Below are positions 59,970 through 64,000 of a stretch of DNA of 64,000 nucleotides, piece by piece. The notes under the pieces were generated by a model. That model did no database searches and had not been told where the DNA came from. It worked only from the letters and a program-made list of their open reading frames with translations. This DNA is from Nocardia pseudobrasiliensis NBRC 108224. GTDB lineage: Bacteria > Actinomycetota > Actinomycetes > Mycobacteriales > Mycobacteriaceae. Both the position numbers and the translations under genes were made by a program. Within the stretch, counting starts at the first letter, position 1, and each line of letters begins with the position of its first letter. The stretch covers positions 372,001 to 436,000 of the forward strand of contig NZ_BDBS01000005.1 in assembly GCF_001613105.1 (NCBI RefSeq), in the 5' to 3' direction.

Positions 59970-60995
59970 ATGGGGACCGATCCGATGGTCGAATCGGATT
60001 GGCCGCCACTGCGTCCGGACGAGATAGCCGAGGGGGCGCAGATCGAGTGGCGCAGTCCGCGACCGCTCTCGTCGACGGCCCGGGTGCGATTGGCCGATGG
60101 ACGGCGAGTGGTGGTCAAGCGCGTACCGGTGGCGCTGCGCGATGCCGCGGCGCTGGCCGAGGAGCACGCGTTCATGGCTCATCTGCGCTCGGGCGGAATT
60201 GCGGTCCCGGCCGTACGGTCTTGGGCGCGCGGGGAATTCGCCTACGAGATGCATGAGCTCGGTGTGGGGGAGGACCGGTATCGGGGCGTGTTCTCGTGGA
60301 CGCCGTATCTGTCGGTGGCGCATGCGGAGGCGGCGGGCGGGATGCTCGCGCGCATGCACCTGGCCGCCGAGGGTTTCGACGCCCCCGCCCGACCGCCCCG
60401 ACCGTTGACCGCCGCCCTGTGCACCGATCCGATCGCGACGGTCGAGCGGTACGCGGCCGCTCGCCCGGCCGTCGCGCGCTTTCTGGCCGGACGTGCGTGG
60501 CGCGCCGAATTGGCCTGGCCGCCGGTCGATATCACCGGGCTCGCGCCGCTGTGGACGCACAACGATTGGCACGGAACGAATCTGCTGTGGTGCGGTGACG
60601 AGATCGGCGCGGTCTTCGATTTCGGCCTGGCCGACCGCACGACCGCGGTCTTCGATCTGGCCGTGGCGATCGAACGGTTCGCCGTCGACTGGATCGGGCT
60701 GCGCGACACCGGCCGGGCCGGGGTGGCCGGTGATCAGCTCGCGGCGTTCCTGGCCGCCTACCGCGAGATCCGCCAGCTCACCCCCGTAGAACGCGACGCG
60801 CTGCCGCGGCTGTTCCCGCTCGCGCACATCGCCTACGAACTCTCCGAAATCGACTACTTCCTGGCCGTATTGCCGAAGCCGAATCGCGACAACGCCGAAA
60901 TCGCCTACCGCGACTACCTCGTCGGTCACCTGCGCTGGGCGGGTTCGGCGGCGGGCCGGGAGCTGCTCGCAATGATTGATCATTTGACCAGGTGA
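59970..60995 (+). CDS. APH-fold phosphotransferase (small-molecule kinase)
   Basis: A 341-residue protein of the aminoglycoside-phosphotransferase/choline-kinase superfamily. ATP Lys in RRVVVKRVPVALR, catalytic HNDWHGTN (HxDxxxxN, about 195) and metal Asp in VFDFGLADRT. It phosphorylates a small molecule; antibiotic resistance is not implied because family members also include sugar, choline and thiamin kinases. It is the second gene in the NCS1 permease unit, so its substrate may enter through that permease. ATG 59970 is preferred over GTG 59961. Confidence 0.86.
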   Translation: MGTDPMVESDWPPLRPDEIAEGAQIEWRSPRPLSSTARVRLADGRRVVVKRVPVALRDAAALAEEHAFMAHLRSGGIAVPAVRSWARGEFAYEMHELGVGEDRYRGVFSWTPYLSVAHAEAAGGMLARMHLAAEGFDAPARPPRPLTAALCTDPIATVERYAAARPAVARFLAGRAWRAELAWPPVDITGLAPLWTHNDWHGTNLLWCGDEIGAVFDFGLADRTTAVFDLAVAIERFAVDWIGLRDTGRAGVAGDQLAAFLAAYREIRQLTPVERDALPRLFPLAHIAYELSEIDYFLAVLPKPNRDNAEIAYRDYLVGHLRWAGSAAGRELLAMIDHLTR

Positions 60996-61233
60996 GCGAG
61001 CCCACAGGCGCTCGGAACTACCCTGCCGGTCGGAACTTTCGAGCCAGAACCCGGCAAATTTGTCGACCGGACACCACTTTGCCGGACAAACCGGGCGAAC
61101 CGACGGCCCGCCTCGCATATTCTTGTCGCCGGAACCCGGAGACCTAGATCACTCCGTCGGGCTGCTATGTTTGCTCGCTGCTAGTGCTCGCCGCGGGTCG
61201 AGCGGGGGACAGCTACGACAGAGGAGTAAGAGG

Positions 61234-62733
61234 TTGGCTATCCCAGGTTCAGAACAGGGCACGACCCGAGGTGAGTCGCCCGGCGGATGGGGCGCGCTGT
61301 TCCGCACGAAATCGGTGGAACAGTCCATGCGCGACACCGACGAACCCGATGCGAAACTGCGCAAGGATCTGACGGCCGTGGACCTCACGGTCTTCGGCGT
61401 GGCCGTCGTGGTCGGCGCGGGCATCTTCACCCTGACCGCGCGCACCGCGGGCACCGTGGCCGGACCGTCGGTCTCGCTGGCCTTCGTCTTCGCCGCGATC
61501 GCATGCGGTCTCACCGCGCTGTGCTACGCGGAATTCGCCTCGACCGTGCCGGTCGCGGGCAGCGCGTACACCTTCTCCTACGCGACCTTCGGCGAACTCG
61601 CCGCGTGGATCATCGGCTGGGACCTCATCCTGGAATTCGCGCTCGCGGCCGCGGTGGTGGCCAAGGGTTGGTCGCAGTATCTCGGCCAGGTCATCGGGAC
61701 CACGCCGATCCTGCATTTCGGATCGGTCAGCTTCGACTGGGGCGCGGTGCTGCTGCTGGCCGTGCTCGGCGTGCTGCTGGCGATCGGCACCAAGGTGTCC
61801 TCGCGGGTGTCGGCGGTGGCGGTGGCCATCAAGCTGGCGGTGATCGCGCTGGTGATCGTGGTCGGCCTGACCTACTTCAAGTCCGAGAACCTCAGCCCCT
61901 ACATTCCGCCGTCCAAGCCGGGTGAGGGCGGCTCGGGCATTCATCAGACGCTGTTCTCGTGGCTGACCGGCGCTGGTAACAGCACCTTCGGCTGGTACGG
62001 CCTGTTGGCCGCGGCGAGCCTGGTGTTCTTCGCGTTCATCGGATTCGACGTGGTGGCCACCACCGCCGAGGAGACCAAGAACCCGCAGCGCAATGTGCCG
62101 CGCGGCATTCTCGGCTCGCTGATCATCGTGACCGTGCTGTACGTGGCGGTCTCGCTGGTGCTCACCGGCATGGTGCCCTACACCGATCTGCAAAGCGGCG
62201 ACGCGACTCTCGCGACCGCCTTCGCGATTCACGGTGTGACATGGGCGAAGAACCTCATCTCGATCGGCGCGCTTGCCGGTCTGACCACGGTGGTCATGGT
62301 GATGTACCTGGGCCAGACCCGGGTGCTGTTCGCGATGTCGCGCGACGGACTGCTGCCGCGCGGACTCGCGCACACCGGTAACAAGGGCACGCCCGTGCGG
62401 ATCACCGTCATCGTCGGCGTGGTGTGTGCGGTGCTGGCCGGCTTCGTGGAGTTCGGCACGCTCGAGGAAATGGTCAATATCGGCACGCTGTTCGCATTCG
62501 TGCTGGTCTCGATCGGCGTGCTCATCCTGCGCCGGACCCGCCCCGATCTGCCGCGCGGCTTCCGGGTTCCGCTGGTTCCGCTGATTCCGATCCTGGCCGT
62601 GCTGGCCTGTATCTGGTTGATGCTGAACCTGTCGGTGGAGACCTGGCTGCGGTTCCTGGTCTGGATGGTCGTCGGCCTGGCGCTGTATTTCACCTACGGC
62701 GTGCGACATTCGGTGCTGCGCAAGGGACGCTAG
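61234..62733 (+). CDS. APC-family amino acid permease
   Basis: A 499-residue transporter with about twelve helices of the APC/CAT-type family (VVVGAGIFTLTARTAGTVAG with the GAGIF helix-break motif, SAYTFSYATFGELAAWIIGW, FFAFIGFDVVATTAEETKNP). It imports amino acids, probably cationic or branched. TTG 61234 is the best start (GAGGAGTAAGAGG just upstream). A 238-nt leader separates it from the kinase gene; I cannot fold a known riboswitch there. Its 3' end overlaps the converging gene by four bases. Confidence 0.9.
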   Translation: MAIPGSEQGTTRGESPGGWGALFRTKSVEQSMRDTDEPDAKLRKDLTAVDLTVFGVAVVVGAGIFTLTARTAGTVAGPSVSLAFVFAAIACGLTALCYAEFASTVPVAGSAYTFSYATFGELAAWIIGWDLILEFALAAAVVAKGWSQYLGQVIGTTPILHFGSVSFDWGAVLLLAVLGVLLAIGTKVSSRVSAVAVAIKLAVIALVIVVGLTYFKSENLSPYIPPSKPGEGGSGIHQTLFSWLTGAGNSTFGWYGLLAAASLVFFAFIGFDVVATTAEETKNPQRNVPRGILGSLIIVTVLYVAVSLVLTGMVPYTDLQSGDATLATAFAIHGVTWAKNLISIGALAGLTTVVMVMYLGQTRVLFAMSRDGLLPRGLAHTGNKGTPVRITVIVGVVCAVLAGFVEFGTLEEMVNIGTLFAFVLVSIGVLILRRTRPDLPRGFRVPLVPLIPILAVLACIWLMLNLSVETWLRFLVWMVVGLALYFTYGVRHSVLRKGR

Positions 62734-63296
62734 GTAGCGCGCGGACGAACCATCGTCGCGGGAATCCGGATCTGTGGCGCTGTCTCGGCCGCCGCGTGGG
62801 CGGTCCGAGCCAGCGTCCGCGCGCGGTCGAGCTGTTCGAGAATGGTTTCCCAGTAGGCGTATCCGTCCTCCGGACGCGTGCCGCGGGACTGGTCGTAGTG
62901 AATACGCAGCAGGGTGCGGGTGGCCTCGGCGGTATAGGCCGCCGCGGCCAGCGGCGGGGGGACCTGGTCGGCCGAATCGTAGAGCTGGGCGATCCGGTCG
63001 GTGAGCCAGTAGGCCTCGAAATGGGCTTGGGCCGAGGGGTCTTCCTCGCTCAGCTCCACCGCGCCCGGCCCGGCCGCGCGCGCCCGATCCGACAGGCTGG
63101 CCACATCGGGCGCCTGGCTCAGGGCTCTGCGCAGATCCGCGCCGAGCAGGCGATACAGCAAACCCGCGAGCATGGCGTGTTCCACGCCCGGCGCGTCGGC
63201 GCCGGACATCTCCCGGCGCCACACCTGCTCCGTGACCTGCTCGATCTCGCCGCGCAGGATCGCCAGTGCCGCCCTCAACTGCCCTATCGTGGCCAT
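62730..63296 (-). CDS. hypothetical protein
   Basis: A 188-residue soluble, mostly helical protein (LRAALAILRGEIEQVTEQVW, MLAGLLYRLLGADLRRALSQ, YWETILEQLDRARTLARTAH). No recognised family or membrane segment. ATG 63296 begins the homologous-looking region; the frame is open to 63437 but the extra residues look like junk. It converges with the amino acid permease. Confidence 0.65.
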   Translation of the reverse strand: MATIGQLRAALAILRGEIEQVTEQVWRREMSGADAPGVEHAMLAGLLYRLLGADLRRALSQAPDVASLSDRARAAGPGAVELSEEDPSAQAHFEAYWLTDRIAQLYDSADQVPPPLAAAAYTAEATRTLLRIHYDQSRGTRPEDGYAYWETILEQLDRARTLARTAHAAAETAPQIRIPATMVRPRAT

Positions 63297-63513
63297 AGGT
63301 GCTCGATTCTCTGTCGTCCTGACAGGTGGACAAGACGGACGACCGTCTTGCCGAAAAGCAAGGCTACCTTCTAGCAAATACATTTCCCGGCGCATCGCCG
63401 CAGGTGAATTTCGGGGTGTCGCGAGCGTTCTTTCCAAACGGAGCTATTTCCTCCGATTTCGGGTCTACACTCCCCTCGACGGATGCGAACACCCCTACCG
63501 AGGGACGGATCTC

Positions 63514-64000
63514 ATGACCGACCGCGAGCCAGGACCGCAGATCGACCCCGCCACCATCGATTTCGAGCGTGGCTATCGCGAGGGCACCCTGGTGGAGGGC
63601 GTCGTCATGGATCGGATGCCCTGGGATACCGGGCTACCGCAGCCGCTATTGGTGAAATACGAAGCGGCGGGCCGCATCTCGGGTGATGTGCTCGATGTGG
63701 GCTGCGGTCCGGGCGACAACGCCGTCTTCCTCGCCGAGCGCGGCTACCGGGTGACCGGGCTGGACGGCGCGCCCACGGCCATCGAGATGGCCCGCGCCCG
63801 TGCCGCCGAACGCGGTGTGCGGGTCGAATTCGCCGTCGGCGATGCCACCGAACTCGCCGGCTACGACGGCCGTTTCGACACCGTGGTGAGCAGTATGCTG
63901 CTGCACTGCCTCGACCCCCGGCAGCGCCGGACCAATGTCGAGGCGCTGCACCGGGTGCTGCGCCCGGGCGGACGGTTGATCCAGTTCTGCTTCCCCGAGG
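63514..64000 (+). CDS. class I SAM-dependent methyltransferase (5' part)
   Basis: The first 162 codons of a methyltransferase that continues past the window. The SAM-binding motif I is VLDVGCGPGDNAVFLAERGY (about 58), motif II VTGLDGAPTAIEMARA and post-motif GRFDTVVSSMLLHCL; motif III is LRPGGRLIQFCF. Substrate unknown. ATG 63514 lies 12 bases after AGGGACGG. Confidence 0.9.
   Translation, partial: MTDREPGPQIDPATIDFERGYREGTLVEGVVMDRMPWDTGLPQPLLVKYEAAGRISGDVLDVGCGPGDNAVFLAERGYRVTGLDGAPTAIEMARARAAERGVRVEFAVGDATELAGYDGRFDTVVSSMLLHCLDPRQRRTNVEALHRVLRPGGRLIQFCFPE

Noticed and set aside
61000..61233. Possible riboswitch in the 238-nt leader of the APC permease
   Set aside because: I could not find the conserved core of any known actinobacterial riboswitch, so no call is made.

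Overview
The window comes from a high-GC, mycolate-type actinobacterium, most likely Nocardia or a close relative. The evidence is the strong G/C third-position bias, three secretory lipases of one family, a cutinase-like enzyme with a C-terminal membrane anchor, an MmpL transporter, a DUF3558 protein, an XRE/DUF397 pair, a SARP regulator and frequent GTG starts with ATGA/GTGA overlaps. This placement is inferred from gene content only.

Positions 1 to about 18,100 form an accessory region. A POT peptide transporter is followed by a tRNA with anticodon UAA. A large serine recombinase is integrated at the 3' end of this tRNA, and its reading frame runs antisense through the tRNA. Beyond it lie a sigma factor/membrane pentapeptide-repeat operon with lower GC, a dead 3-hydroxyacyl-CoA dehydrogenase fragment, an intact and a broken M20 amidohydrolase, a ThrE-type exporter, a YbaB-like protein, a DUF3558 protein without a lipid anchor, and a run of small overlapping genes diverging from an XRE/DUF397 pair. 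A decayed tyrosine recombinase, a YegP-like protein between strong hairpins and about 700 bp of gene-free DNA close the region.

Positions 18,155 to 27,550 look like ordinary chromosome. Two VOC/glyoxalase-fold genes flank a large LuxR/NB-ARC regulator, and both carry the same palindrome (CCGTG-N5-CACGG) upstream. A secretory lipase, an anti-sigma-type regulator with a MEDS domain, and secreted proteins of unknown function follow.

Positions 27,567 to 44,240 are the most coherent unit. A single-domain SARP regulator (33,791-34,522) lies among four transcription units that all carry TCAG-containing heptamers repeated at 11-bp spacing just upstream: a fatty acid desaturase; a flavin oxidoreductase plus MmpL; a DUF2156/diacylglycerol-kinase/Baeyer-Villiger-type operon; and the divergent aldehyde dehydrogenase/acyl-CoA dehydrogenase/class III aminotransferase/SRPBCC/MmgE-PrpD operon. 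I read this as an undescribed SARP-controlled lipid-modifying gene cluster without PKS or NRPS genes. A secretory lipase homologue inside it has Leu in place of the nucleophilic Ser.

Positions 44,300 to 64,000 hold a protein shaped like a prokaryotic pentameric ligand-gated ion channel, a glycogen-debranching-type glycosidase, another lipase, a TetR/hydrolase pair with a double palindromic operator, a serine hydrolase lipoprotein whose 3' end is part of an exact 187-bp tandem duplication, a secreted GH1 glycosidase, a self-contained gene for a 30-residue uncharged hydrophobic peptide, the cutinase-like enzyme, a GT87 glycosyltransferase, a secreted SGNH hydrolase, an NCS1 permease with an APH-fold kinase, an APC permease and the start of a methyltransferase.
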